Shown piece by piece: positions 1-6,428 of a stretch of 6,466 bases of DNA; position 1 is the stretch's first letter; the number at the start of each line of letters is the position of its first letter. Made by a program: the position numbers and the translations under genes. The stretch is taken from NCBI RefSeq assembly GCF_022780145.1, contig NZ_JALEXO010000331.1:1-6466 (forward strand), given 5' to 3'. Below the pieces are notes generated by a model. That model was not told the origin of the DNA and did no database searches. It saw nothing but the letters and a program-made list of their open reading frames with translations. The stretch is from Intestinibacter sp. GTDB taxonomy: Bacteria; Bacillota; Clostridia; Peptostreptococcales; Peptostreptococcaceae.

Positions 1-301
1 TCTCATTGACTGCTGCATAATCTGAGACACTATTTAAAAATAAAATTTGATATATACCCATTCTAAGAAGTATTTTTACTTTTAAATTTAATTTGTTAGT
101 CTTTATTTTTGATAATTTATCTATTATATAATCTAGGTAAATTTTGTTTTCTACCACACCATATACAATCTCTGTAGCAAAGCCTCTATCTCTGCTGTCT
201 AGATCACAATCTTTAAAATGCTTATTTATAGCCATATTTGAGTAGTTTTGATTTTTCTCTATATCAAATAAAACTTTATAAGCTAAATTTCTTGCTTTCA
301 T
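1..301 (-). CDS. rsmB: 16S rRNA (cytosine-967-C5)-methyltransferase RsmB, N-terminal part (cut by window edge)
   Basis: RsmB (Sun/Fmu) uses S-adenosylmethionine to methylate C967 (E. coli numbering) of 16S rRNA in the cytoplasm. Only the first 100 codons are inside the window; the catalytic Rossmann domain, with its two cysteines, lies beyond position 1. What is visible matches the NusB-like RNA-binding domain that opens this family: RNLAYKVLFDIE at residues 4-15, YSN at 20-22, DRGFATEIVYGVVE at 38-51, LDYIID at 56-61, LLRMGIYQILFL at 78-89 and AAVNE at 96-100. The ATG at 299-301 is preceded by AAGGAG (311-316) with a nine-base spacer, which supports this start. The gene follows the metallopeptidase gene after 104 bases and may be cotranscribed with it. 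NusB itself shares the fold, but the DRGFATEIVYGV and AAVNE signatures and the position after fmt favour RsmB. The frame is intact as far as it can be read. Confidence 0.9.
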   Translation of the reverse strand, partial: MKARNLAYKVLFDIEKNQNYSNMAINKHFKDCDLDSRDRGFATEIVYGVVENKIYLDYIIDKLSKIKTNKLNLKVKILLRMGIYQILFLNSVSDYAAVNE

Positions 302-312
302 AAAAAATTTCT

Positions 313-329
313 CCTTAATCAAATTAAGG
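313..329 (-). promoter_or_regulatory. Small hairpin over the rsmB ribosome binding site
   Basis: The sequence is a perfect inverted repeat of seven bases on each side of a three-base loop. In the mRNA, CCUUAAU pairs with AUUAAGG around a UUG loop. The 3' arm contains AAGG of the AAGGAG ribosome binding site for rsmB, so the folded form would partly hide it. An upstream UAAGGG (379-384) could pair instead with CCCUUA (325-330), the 5' arm, giving a possible alternative fold. The stem has only two G-C pairs and is probably weak. The pairing is seen directly; a regulatory role is inference. Confidence 0.3.
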
Positions 330-405
330 GCGTGTCACAGAGCAAATTTATATCTGTTAAATCTAGCTTTATAACATTCCCTTATTATATTACCATATTT
401 TTTGC

Positions 406-1095
406 CTAATCATCTCTTCTGCCAGCAATTGTAATTAATCGTAATAATTGAAGTACTGCTGTAGCTGCTGCTGCAACATAAGTTAGAGCTGCTGCCTTAA
501 GTACTTTTTTACTTTCTCTTCTTTCGTCATGACTTACTATGCCTAAGCTTTCAATCTGAGCTAAAGCTCTACTAGAAGCATTAAATTCAACTGGTAAAGT
601 AATCAATTGAAATACTACTGTAGCTGCAAATAGAAGTATACCTATTTTAAGTAGAAAATTAAAAGACGACATAAATAAGCCTAAAAATATTAAAATCCAA
701 GATGCACTTGAAGCAAAATTAACAACAGGAACTATAGCCCCTCTTATAGTAAGCGGCGCATATCCTCTCGCGTGTTGGATAGCATGACCACATTCGTGTG
801 CTGCTACTGCGACAGAAGTTATAGACGTACCCCTATATACATCCTGTGATAATCTCAAAACTCTACTTCTAGGATCGTAGTGGTCGCTTAGAGTTCCACT
901 TATCATTTCAATTCTCACGTCGTAAATTCCATTTGCATTTAAAATTTCTCTTGCTGTTTGTTCGCCTGTATATCCTCTTTGTGTGCGAACTCTAAAATAC
1001 TTATTTGTAGTTGAGCTTACTTTAAATTGAGCGTACATAGTAAGTATTATAGCTGGAATTAATATTATATATGTTGGATCATATCTATAGTACAT
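406..1095 (-). CDS. Membrane zinc metallopeptidase, YugP family (Zn_peptidase_2)
   Basis: This 229-residue protein looks like the YugP-type neutral zinc metallopeptidases (Pfam Zn_peptidase_2), integral membrane proteins whose substrates are not established. The sequence shows the zinc motif HECGH at residues 100-104, where H100 and H104 would bind zinc and E101 would be the catalytic base. PVEFNASSRA follows at 168-177, with E170 a likely third ligand. The segment DHYDPRSRVLRLS (71-83) before the motif is typical of the family. Hydrophobic stretches at about 8-24, 121-141, 147-167 and 203-222 suggest one N-terminal anchor, a central hairpin of two helices and a last helix, with the HECGH region between the first and second. 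Length is usual for the family. The ATG at 1093-1095 has AGGAGG (1104-1109) eight bases upstream. It follows fmt after 39 bases without a visible terminator, so it is probably in the same transcript. Family assignment is firm; the cellular function is unknown. Confidence 0.88.
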   Translation of the reverse strand: MYYRYDPTYIILIPAIILTMYAQFKVSSTTNKYFRVRTQRGYTGEQTAREILNANGIYDVRIEMISGTLSDHYDPRSRVLRLSQDVYRGTSITSVAVAAHECGHAIQHARGYAPLTIRGAIVPVVNFASSASWILIFLGLFMSSFNFLLKIGILLFAATVVFQLITLPVEFNASSRALAQIESLGIVSHDERRESKKVLKAAALTYVAAAATAVLQLLRLITIAGRRDD

Positions 1096-1134
1096 AATTA
1101 CGTCCTCCTATTTTTCTATACATCATAATATTTA

Positions 1135-2064
1135 TTATTGAAGTACAGTTCCTTCTTCTAAGGAATTTCCTTTTATAAATTCTTTGACTTCCATTCTCTT
1201 TTTGTTTGGCATTTGTATTTCTGTTATTAAGATGACTTTGTCCTTAGTGCTTACTCTTATACCTTCTTTGTCTACTTTAATTATAGTACCAGGTTTTTTT
1301 GTACTTTTTTCATCTAGTACTTTAGTTTTCCAAACCTTCATTTTTTTATCCATATAAGTAGTATATGCACTTGGCCATGGATTTACTCCTCTTACTAGAT
1401 TATGTATTTCTCTAGCAGTTTTTGAAAAATCAACATGACCTAAATTTTTGTCCATTATAGGTGCATAGGTAAACTCGTCGTGATTTTGAGGAGTTCTAGG
1501 TGCTTTACCTTCCTTTATTAAATCTAAAGTCTCGCAAAGTAATTCGCTTCCCTCTACTGTCATCTTATCGTGAAGCTCTCCTGCTGTGATTTCATCGTCT
1601 AACTTGAATTCACTTTGTAAAATTACATCTCCTGAATCTAGGCCTTCATCCATAAACATAGTTGAAACTCCTGTTTTTTGTTCACCGTTTATTATTACCC
1701 AGTTAATTGGAGCCGCTCCCCTGTATTTTGGAAGCAGTGACACGTGTACATTTATACATCCATATTTTGGTATATCTAAAAATTCCTTAGATAAAAGCTG
1801 TCCGTATGCTACTACTACTATAACATCTGGATTTAAATTCTTTATTTCATTTACAAATGATTCTTCCTTTGCTCTAATAGGTTGATACACTGGTAAATTA
1901 TTTTCTATAGCTACCTGTTTAACAGGAGAAAAAACTATTTTTTTACCTCTACCAACTTGTTTATCTGGTTGTGTAACAACTCCTATTACATCGTATTTTT
2001 TCTCTATAAGCTTTTCAAGACACCCACTTGCGATATCTGGTGTCCCCATAAATAATATTTTCAA
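1135..2064 (-). CDS. fmt: Methionyl-tRNA formyltransferase
   Basis: Fmt transfers a formyl group from 10-formyltetrahydrofolate to Met-tRNA(fMet), preparing the initiator tRNA for bacterial translation. From the TTG at 2062-2064 the protein has 309 residues, close to the family norm. The N-terminal formyltransferase domain (about 1-200) opens with MKILFMGTPDIA. It carries the catalytic asparagine and histidine in INVHVSLLPKYRGAAP (N105, H107) and the catalytic aspartate in MDEGLDSGDVI (D143), matching N106, H108 and D144 of the E. coli enzyme. The usual HASLLP reads HVSLLP here, a mild change. The C-terminal domain has the expected VRGVNPWPSAYT and ends near EEGTVLQ. The frame can be extended to another TTG at 2071-2073, but that codon touches AGGAG (2074-2078) with no spacer, whereas the TTG at 2064 has a nine-base spacer and gives the standard MKI start. 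The ribosome binding site overlaps the def stop codon, so translation of def and fmt is probably coupled. Confidence 0.97.
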   Translation of the reverse strand: MKILFMGTPDIASGCLEKLIEKKYDVIGVVTQPDKQVGRGKKIVFSPVKQVAIENNLPVYQPIRAKEESFVNEIKNLNPDVIVVVAYGQLLSKEFLDIPKYGCINVHVSLLPKYRGAAPINWVIINGEQKTGVSTMFMDEGLDSGDVILQSEFKLDDEITAGELHDKMTVEGSELLCETLDLIKEGKAPRTPQNHDEFTYAPIMDKNLGHVDFSKTAREIHNLVRGVNPWPSAYTTYMDKKMKVWKTKVLDEKSTKKPGTIIKVDKEGIRVSTKDKVILITEIQMPNKKRMEVKEFIKGNSLEEGTVLQ

Positions 2065-2073
2065 ACAAATCAA

Positions 2074-2078
2074 CTCCT
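2074..2078 (-). promoter_or_regulatory. fmt ribosome binding site overlapping the def stop codon
   Basis: In the mRNA the def stop codon UAG is read straight into GAG, giving UAGGAG, whose last five bases are a good Shine-Dalgarno sequence. It lies nine bases before the UUG at 2064 and directly against the UUG at 2073, so it selects the former as the fmt start. Ribosomes ending on def would stop on top of this site, an arrangement that favours translational coupling. Confidence 0.75.
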
Positions 2079-2517
2079 ATTTTACAACTTTGTCTACATA
2101 TAATATTCCGTCTAGGTGATCTATTTCATGGCAGAAAGCTCTTGCTAGTAATTCTTCACCTTCTATTTCAAACCATTGACCATTTCTGTCTTGAGCTTTG
2201 ACCTTTACTCTATATGGTCTTAAAACTTCTCCACTTTCTCCTGGAACACTTAAACATCCTTCTGTATCTAGATATTCACCTTCTGTTTCTATTATTTCTG
2301 GATTTATAAGTTCTATAAGCCCTTCTCCGATATCGATTACAACCATTCTTTTAAGAATCCCAACTTGTGGAGCTGCAAGTCCAACACCGTCAGCATGGTA
2401 CATAGTATCTGCCATATCGTCTAGTAATTGTCTTATTTTATCGTTTACTTCTGTAACTACTTTAGATTTCTTTCTTAAAACTGGTTCTCCTATTTCCACT
2501 ATTTGTCTTAACGCCAT
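2077..2517 (-). CDS. def: Peptide deformylase
   Basis: Def is a cytoplasmic metalloenzyme that removes the N-formyl group from nascent proteins, undoing the modification added by Fmt, whose gene comes next. The 146-residue protein has all three family motifs: GVGLAAPQ at 44-51 (Q51 in the active site), EGCLS at 86-90 (C88 as metal ligand) and HEIDH at 130-134 (H130 and H134 as ligands, E131 as catalytic acid/base). The metal is iron in most studied enzymes. The short length, lack of insertions, EGCLSVPG and brief C-terminal tail (LDGILYVDKVVK) are features of a compact type 1-like deformylase. The ATG at 2515-2517 has AGGAGG (2526-2531) eight bases upstream. It follows priA after 35 bases and its stop codon overlaps the fmt ribosome binding site, so priA, def and fmt look cotranscribed. 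No key residue is missing. Confidence 0.97.
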   Translation of the reverse strand: MALRQIVEIGEPVLRKKSKVVTEVNDKIRQLLDDMADTMYHADGVGLAAPQVGILKRMVVIDIGEGLIELINPEIIETEGEYLDTEGCLSVPGESGEVLRPYRVKVKAQDRNGQWFEIEGEELLARAFCHEIDHLDGILYVDKVVK

Positions 2518-2552
2518 TTTAATTTCCTCCTAAATCTTAAATTTCCTATTTG

Positions 2553-5108
2553 TTATAGAATACTATTTGGATTAATATCTATTGATATGTTAACTTCTCT
2601 TTCAAATACAATATCTCTTTTTGTTATACATATATATTTTATTATACCCTTTAATAAATTTATTTCAATATTATCATCTTTAAATAATATTTGCCATCTA
2701 TAATTAGAGTTTATTCTCGAAATCGAACATGGGTTAGGTCCTAAGATAAAATTAAAATCATTTATGCCGCGCTCCTTTAATAAATATACAAGTGTATTGT
2801 AGAAATTAAAAATATTTTTCTTAACCTGAAGCTCCTTTTTGCCGCTTACTACTACGCTTAGCATATTGTTAAAAGGTGTGTAGTTAAACATCTTTCTAAT
2901 TTTTATCTCATCCTCGTAAAATCCTTTGAAATCATAGTCCACTATTCGCTTTATCACGCTGTTTTCTGTGCTGTAGGTCTGAAGTATTACTTTTCCCTCC
3001 TTTTCAGACCTTCCCGCTCTACCAGAAACTTGTGTCACGAGTTGAAAAGTATTTTCAAAGCTCTTAAAATCAGGAAAATTAAGCATCATATCAGCTGACA
3101 GTATTCCAACTAATGTAACGTGATTAAAATCGAGACCTTTACTTATCATCTGAGTTCCTATAAGTATATCAGCCTCTCTATTTTGAAATTTATTTAAAAT
3201 ATTTTCGAGGTCGTTTTTCTTTGAAGTGGTGTCTTTATCGAGTCTCAAAACTCTAACTCCATCAAATGTATTTTTTATTTCTTCTTCGATTTTTTCTGTT
3301 CCAAGTCCAAATTCTTTTACGTATTTACTTCCACATTCTGGACAGGTTTTAGGAATATGAGCTTCATATCCGCAGTAGTGACATTTTGCTATATTTTGGC
3401 TCTTATGATAAGTCAGCGATATATCGCAGTTTTTGCATTTAAAGACATATCCACATTCTCTACACGAAACAAAGCTCGAATATCCTCTTCTATTTAAAAA
3501 TAGAATAACTTGATTTTTATTTTTTATCTCTTCTGCTATCTGAAGTCTCAATTTATTGCTCAAAAAACTCCTATTGCCACATTTAAGCTCGTCCTTCATA
3601 TCGACTACCTCTATTTTAGGAAGAGGCTTGTCGTTTGCCCTTTTTGTAAGCTCGATAAGTTCGTATTCGCCATTTTGTGCTCTGTAGTATTCCTCTACTG
3701 AAGGTGTTGCAGATCCCATAACGAGAGTTATATTCCTCTTATTTACTAAATATCTCCCGACTTCTAAGGTAGAAAACTTCGGATTGCTCTCGGATTTATA
3801 AGAGTTCTCGTGAAACTCGTCTACTATAACTACACCTAAGCTGTTAAAAGGTGCGAATATAGCTGATCTAGCTCCTATAAGTATTCTTATATTTCCTTTT
3901 TTTATCTCTCTAAATACATCGTGTCTCTCTCCCTCAGATAGTTTACTGTGGAAAACTCCGACTATATCCTTAAACCTATTTTTAAACCTAGCTATTGTCT
4001 GTGGAGTCAGAGATATCTCCGGAACTAAAACTATACTGTCAAGACCTTGCTTTAAAGCGTAATCTATTACCTCCATATAGACCTCGGTTTTACCACTTCC
4101 TGTAACACCGTGAAGCATATACGGCTTTTTATTTTCATCAAACATCTCGCTTGTGATCTTTTCTATAGCTTGGTTTTGTTCTTCATTTAAAACTACTTCT
4201 TTATTTTTGTAGTTGAAATTAGATTCTGTTTTTCTGTAAAAATCCTCATATTTAAAGTTTATTAAATTCTTTTGCTCTAGGGATTTAATACTCGCTTTAG
4301 ATACATTTAATAAATCCATCAAATCGTTTATCTCTGCTTCTTGGTTGTTTTTTAGAAATTCTATAACCTGTCTTTGCTTGTCGCCTAATCGTATTTTTCG
4401 TTCCTTTATATAGAGCATTAAATCTATATAATCCATTTTTAAAGAGACATAACATATTTTTATTTCATTTTTTATGCTCTTGTATTCCCATTTTAAATCT
4501 ACCAAAGATTCTTCCTTCATCTTATAGAGCAAGCTATTCATACTATTTGTAACTTGATTTTTTAATGATTTTTTATCCTGTCTTTGATAATTATCCGCTA
4601 GATCATCTACTTTTTCATCTATCAATTTTTCTAATTTCATCTTGCCCTTATTGTCTAGCACCTTTTGAAATACAAATTTTTTACTATCACTTAGCTTCTC
4701 ACTTAAATCGTATAACTCATACGGCTCTATATCCTTAAGCGATTGACTTATTGTAATGACCTTGTAGTTATTGAGCTTATATCCCTTGGGTATAATTAAA
4801 TTTATACAATCCATATAAGTACATAAATATCTGTTTTTCATCCAGTGGATTAATTCTAAATCCTCTCTCTTTAAAATAGGCTTTTCATCTAGCACATCGT
4901 AAATACACTTAGTCTCGATATTTTCGTCGTTATTATCGGTTATTTTAAAAACATATGCCTCTATTGGCTTATTTCCTTTTCCAAAGGGTACAAGAACTCT
5001 ATGTCCAAGGCTTATTTCGTCTAATAAAAACTCAGGTATCTGATATGTAAATAAATTATCTGTATATTGACTGTTATTTTTGACTACAACCTTTGCATAC
5101 TTATCCAT
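2553..5108 (-). CDS. priA: Primosomal protein N' (replication restart helicase PriA)
   Basis: PriA is a 3'-to-5' superfamily 2 helicase that recognises abandoned replication forks and starts reloading of the replicative helicase. The 851-residue protein shows, in order, an N-terminal 3'-DNA-binding domain (about 1-105, opening MDKYAKVVV), a lysine-rich region with winged-helix-like stretches, and Walker A GVTGSGKT (334-341, K340). PEISLTPQ (363-370), DEFH (430-433) and GSATPS (465-470) follow. Eight zinc cysteines lie in four CxxC pairs (549/552, 558/561, 576/579, 589/592), then IGTQMISKGLDF (650-661), QVSGRAGR (693-700) and a C-terminal domain with SNYRWQ. The Walker B box reads DEFH where DEEH is usual, keeping D, E and H. 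Walker A lies about 110 residues further in than in E. coli PriA (K230). The start at 5106-5108 is chosen because AAGGAG (5116-5121) lies seven bases before it; the in-frame ATG at 5133-5135 adds nine residues but has no such site. Confidence 0.96.
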   Translation of the reverse strand: MDKYAKVVVKNNSQYTDNLFTYQIPEFLLDEISLGHRVLVPFGKGNKPIEAYVFKITDNNDENIETKCIYDVLDEKPILKREDLELIHWMKNRYLCTYMDCINLIIPKGYKLNNYKVITISQSLKDIEPYELYDLSEKLSDSKKFVFQKVLDNKGKMKLEKLIDEKVDDLADNYQRQDKKSLKNQVTNSMNSLLYKMKEESLVDLKWEYKSIKNEIKICYVSLKMDYIDLMLYIKERKIRLGDKQRQVIEFLKNNQEAEINDLMDLLNVSKASIKSLEQKNLINFKYEDFYRKTESNFNYKNKEVVLNEEQNQAIEKITSEMFDENKKPYMLHGVTGSGKTEVYMEVIDYALKQGLDSIVLVPEISLTPQTIARFKNRFKDIVGVFHSKLSEGERHDVFREIKKGNIRILIGARSAIFAPFNSLGVVIVDEFHENSYKSESNPKFSTLEVGRYLVNKRNITLVMGSATPSVEEYYRAQNGEYELIELTKRANDKPLPKIEVVDMKDELKCGNRSFLSNKLRLQIAEEIKNKNQVILFLNRRGYSSFVSCRECGYVFKCKNCDISLTYHKSQNIAKCHYCGYEAHIPKTCPECGSKYVKEFGLGTEKIEEEIKNTFDGVRVLRLDKDTTSKKNDLENILNKFQNREADILIGTQMISKGLDFNHVTLVGILSADMMLNFPDFKSFENTFQLVTQVSGRAGRSEKEGKVILQTYSTENSVIKRIVDYDFKGFYEDEIKIRKMFNYTPFNNMLSVVVSGKKELQVKKNIFNFYNTLVYLLKERGINDFNFILGPNPCSISRINSNYRWQILFKDDNIEINLLKGIIKYICITKRDIVFEREVNISIDINPNSIL

Positions 5109-5115
5109 CCTCGCA

Positions 5116-5121
5116 CTCCTT
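5116..5121 (-). promoter_or_regulatory. priA ribosome binding site
   Basis: AAGGAG in the mRNA, seven bases before the ATG at 5108. It lies inside the longer frame that begins at 5135, and no comparable site precedes that upstream ATG, where the bases come from the 3' arm and U run of a hairpin. It therefore supports 5108 as the priA start and the removal of nine N-terminal residues from the longest reading. Confidence 0.75.
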
Positions 5122-5139
5122 TCATTTGTTTTCATTACT

Positions 5140-5167
5140 AAAAGAGGAAATCATATGATTTCCCCTC
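5140..5167 (-). terminator. Rho-independent terminator or attenuator after coaBC
   Basis: Five bases after the coaBC stop codon the mRNA can form a stem of about ten pairs, AGGGGAAAUC with GAUUUCCUCU, around an AUAU loop and including one G-U pair. The core, 5146-5163, is a perfect 18-base palindrome on the DNA. The 3' arm runs into UUUU and then AGUAAUG. The form is that of an intrinsic terminator, although the U run is short and the stem only moderately G-C rich. As it stands between two cluster genes, it may end some coaBC transcripts and lower readthrough into priA, or protect the 3' end of a processed message. Confidence 0.6.
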
Positions 5168-5171
5168 GAGT

Positions 5172-6374
5172 TTATTTATTGTCCAATAAAGATTTAATCT
5201 TATCTAAAATCACAGATGCAACTTCTTCCTTAGTCATCATAGGGTATTTTGTCATATTTCCATCCTTCTCTATGATGCTGACTACATTTGTATCAGTACC
5301 AAAGCCTGCACCGCTTTCTTTTAAGTTATTTGCAACTATGAAATCCATATTTTTCTTTGCAATTTTGCCCTTTGCATTTTCTATCAAGTCGTTAGTCTCA
5401 GCTGCAAAGCCAACTAATATCTTGTCTTTTTTAATTTTACCAATTTCATATGCAATATCCTTATTTCTATCTAATTCTATAACTAAATCTCCATCTTTTT
5501 TCTTGATTTTCTTGTCGCTGTATTCCTTTGGCTTGTAATCAGCAACTGCAGCGCTTTTTATTACTACATCATTTTCGTCTAGGTTAGAAATAACCGCCTG
5601 ATACATATCCTCTGCTGACGTGATGTTTATAACCTTCTTTATATTAGATGCTGGCTTTAAATTCGTCTTGCCTGATACTAAAGTTACCTCAGCTCCTCTA
5701 GCTGCTGCAACCTTAGCTATAGCATAGCCCATCTTACCGCTTGAGCGATTAGTCAAATATCTAACAGGGTCTAAGCTTTCTATTGTAGGTCCTGCTGTTA
5801 TTATTATCTTTCTACCTACTAAATCCTGTTCATAATTTAATAAAGCTTCTACGTTTTCAACTATTACCTCTGGAGATGCTAGCTTTCCACTTCCTATATC
5901 CCCGCAAGCTAATCTTCCACTTTCTGGTTCTATAAATTTATATCCGTATTCTTTAAGTGTAGATATATTTTTTTGAACGATTGGATTTTCATACATATTA
6001 GTATTCATAGCTGGTGCTATGAGTACTTTAGCCTTTGTAGCTGCAATTGTAGTTGTAAGCATATCATCGCAAATACCATTTGCTATTTTTCCTATAACAT
6101 TAGCAGTCGCTGGAGCAACTAAAAATAAATCGGCTTTTTTGGCAAGCTCTATATGCTCAACCTCCCATGTCTTTGGATCTTCAAACATATCACTTACTAC
6201 GTAATTTTGGCTCAATGTTTGAAATGTAAGTGGTCCTACAAATTCACATGCACTCTTTGTCATAATAACATGTACGTCGGCATTTAATTTTTTAAGTCTA
6301 CTTACAACATCACAGACCTTGTACACTGCAATTCCGCCACTTACTCCTATTACAACAGTTTTACCTTTTAACAT
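5172..6374 (-). CDS. coaBC: Bifunctional phosphopantothenoylcysteine decarboxylase / phosphopantothenate-cysteine ligase
   Basis: CoaBC carries out two consecutive steps of coenzyme A synthesis in the cytoplasm. The CoaB half joins cysteine to 4'-phosphopantothenate using CTP, and the FMN-dependent CoaC half decarboxylates the product to 4'-phosphopantetheine. The 400-residue protein has both halves in the usual order. CoaC (about 1-180) shows GVSGGIAVYK (10-19), the active-site histidine in VEHIEL (H74), PAMNTNM (121-127) and the substrate clamp GRLACGDIGSGKL (153-165) with its catalytic cysteine C157. CoaB (about 185-395) shows ITAGPTIESLDPVRYLTNRSSGKMG (positions 192-216, with N209 matching E. 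coli N210), AAVADYKP (275-282) and KIKK (289-292). The ATG at 6372-6374 has AAGGAG (6381-6386) six bases upstream. It follows the probable rpoZ tail, the usual neighbour in Firmicutes, and is followed by a hairpin before priA. All expected catalytic residues are present. Confidence 0.97.
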   Translation of the reverse strand: MLKGKTVVIGVSGGIAVYKVCDVVSRLKKLNADVHVIMTKSACEFVGPLTFQTLSQNYVVSDMFEDPKTWEVEHIELAKKADLFLVAPATANVIGKIANGICDDMLTTTIAATKAKVLIAPAMNTNMYENPIVQKNISTLKEYGYKFIEPESGRLACGDIGSGKLASPEVIVENVEALLNYEQDLVGRKIIITAGPTIESLDPVRYLTNRSSGKMGYAIAKVAAARGAEVTLVSGKTNLKPASNIKKVINITSAEDMYQAVISNLDENDVVIKSAAVADYKPKEYSDKKIKKKDGDLVIELDRNKDIAYEIGKIKKDKILVGFAAETNDLIENAKGKIAKKNMDFIVANNLKESGAGFGTDTNVVSIIEKDGNMTKYPMMTKEEVASVILDKIKSLLDNK

Positions 6375-6428
6375 GTTTTTCTCCTTATTAATTGTAATTT
6401 ATTAAATCATCTTCCCAACTTTTAAATA

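Noticed and set aside
384..389. TATAAT on the minus strand, a possible -10 box for an rsmB promoter
   Set aside because: No convincing TTGACA-like box lies 16-18 bases upstream, and such hexamers are common by chance in AT-rich intergenic DNA.
1096..1134. Possible terminator between fmt and the metallopeptidase gene
   Set aside because: No inverted repeat of useful length is visible in these 39 bases, only the AGGAGG site of the next gene.
1586..1885. Plus-strand open frame opposite fmt
   Set aside because: It lies opposite the conserved Fmt catalytic region, which explains the open frame; its translation resembles no known protein.
2198..2533. Plus-strand open frame opposite def
   Set aside because: Complement of the def coding sequence; Ser/Ile/Pro-rich translation typical of an antisense shadow.
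3510..3701. Short plus-strand open frame opposite the middle of priA
   Set aside because: Short, with no ribosome binding site evident, and lies opposite the PriA helicase core.
5080..5538. Plus-strand open frame opposite coaBC and the start of priA
   Set aside because: It is the complement of two strongly supported genes, spans their intergenic hairpin, has a low-complexity Leu/Ser/Phe-rich translation and matches no family I recognise.
6019..6204. Short plus-strand open frame opposite coaBC
   Set aside because: Opposite the conserved CoaC half; explained by codon bias of the real gene.
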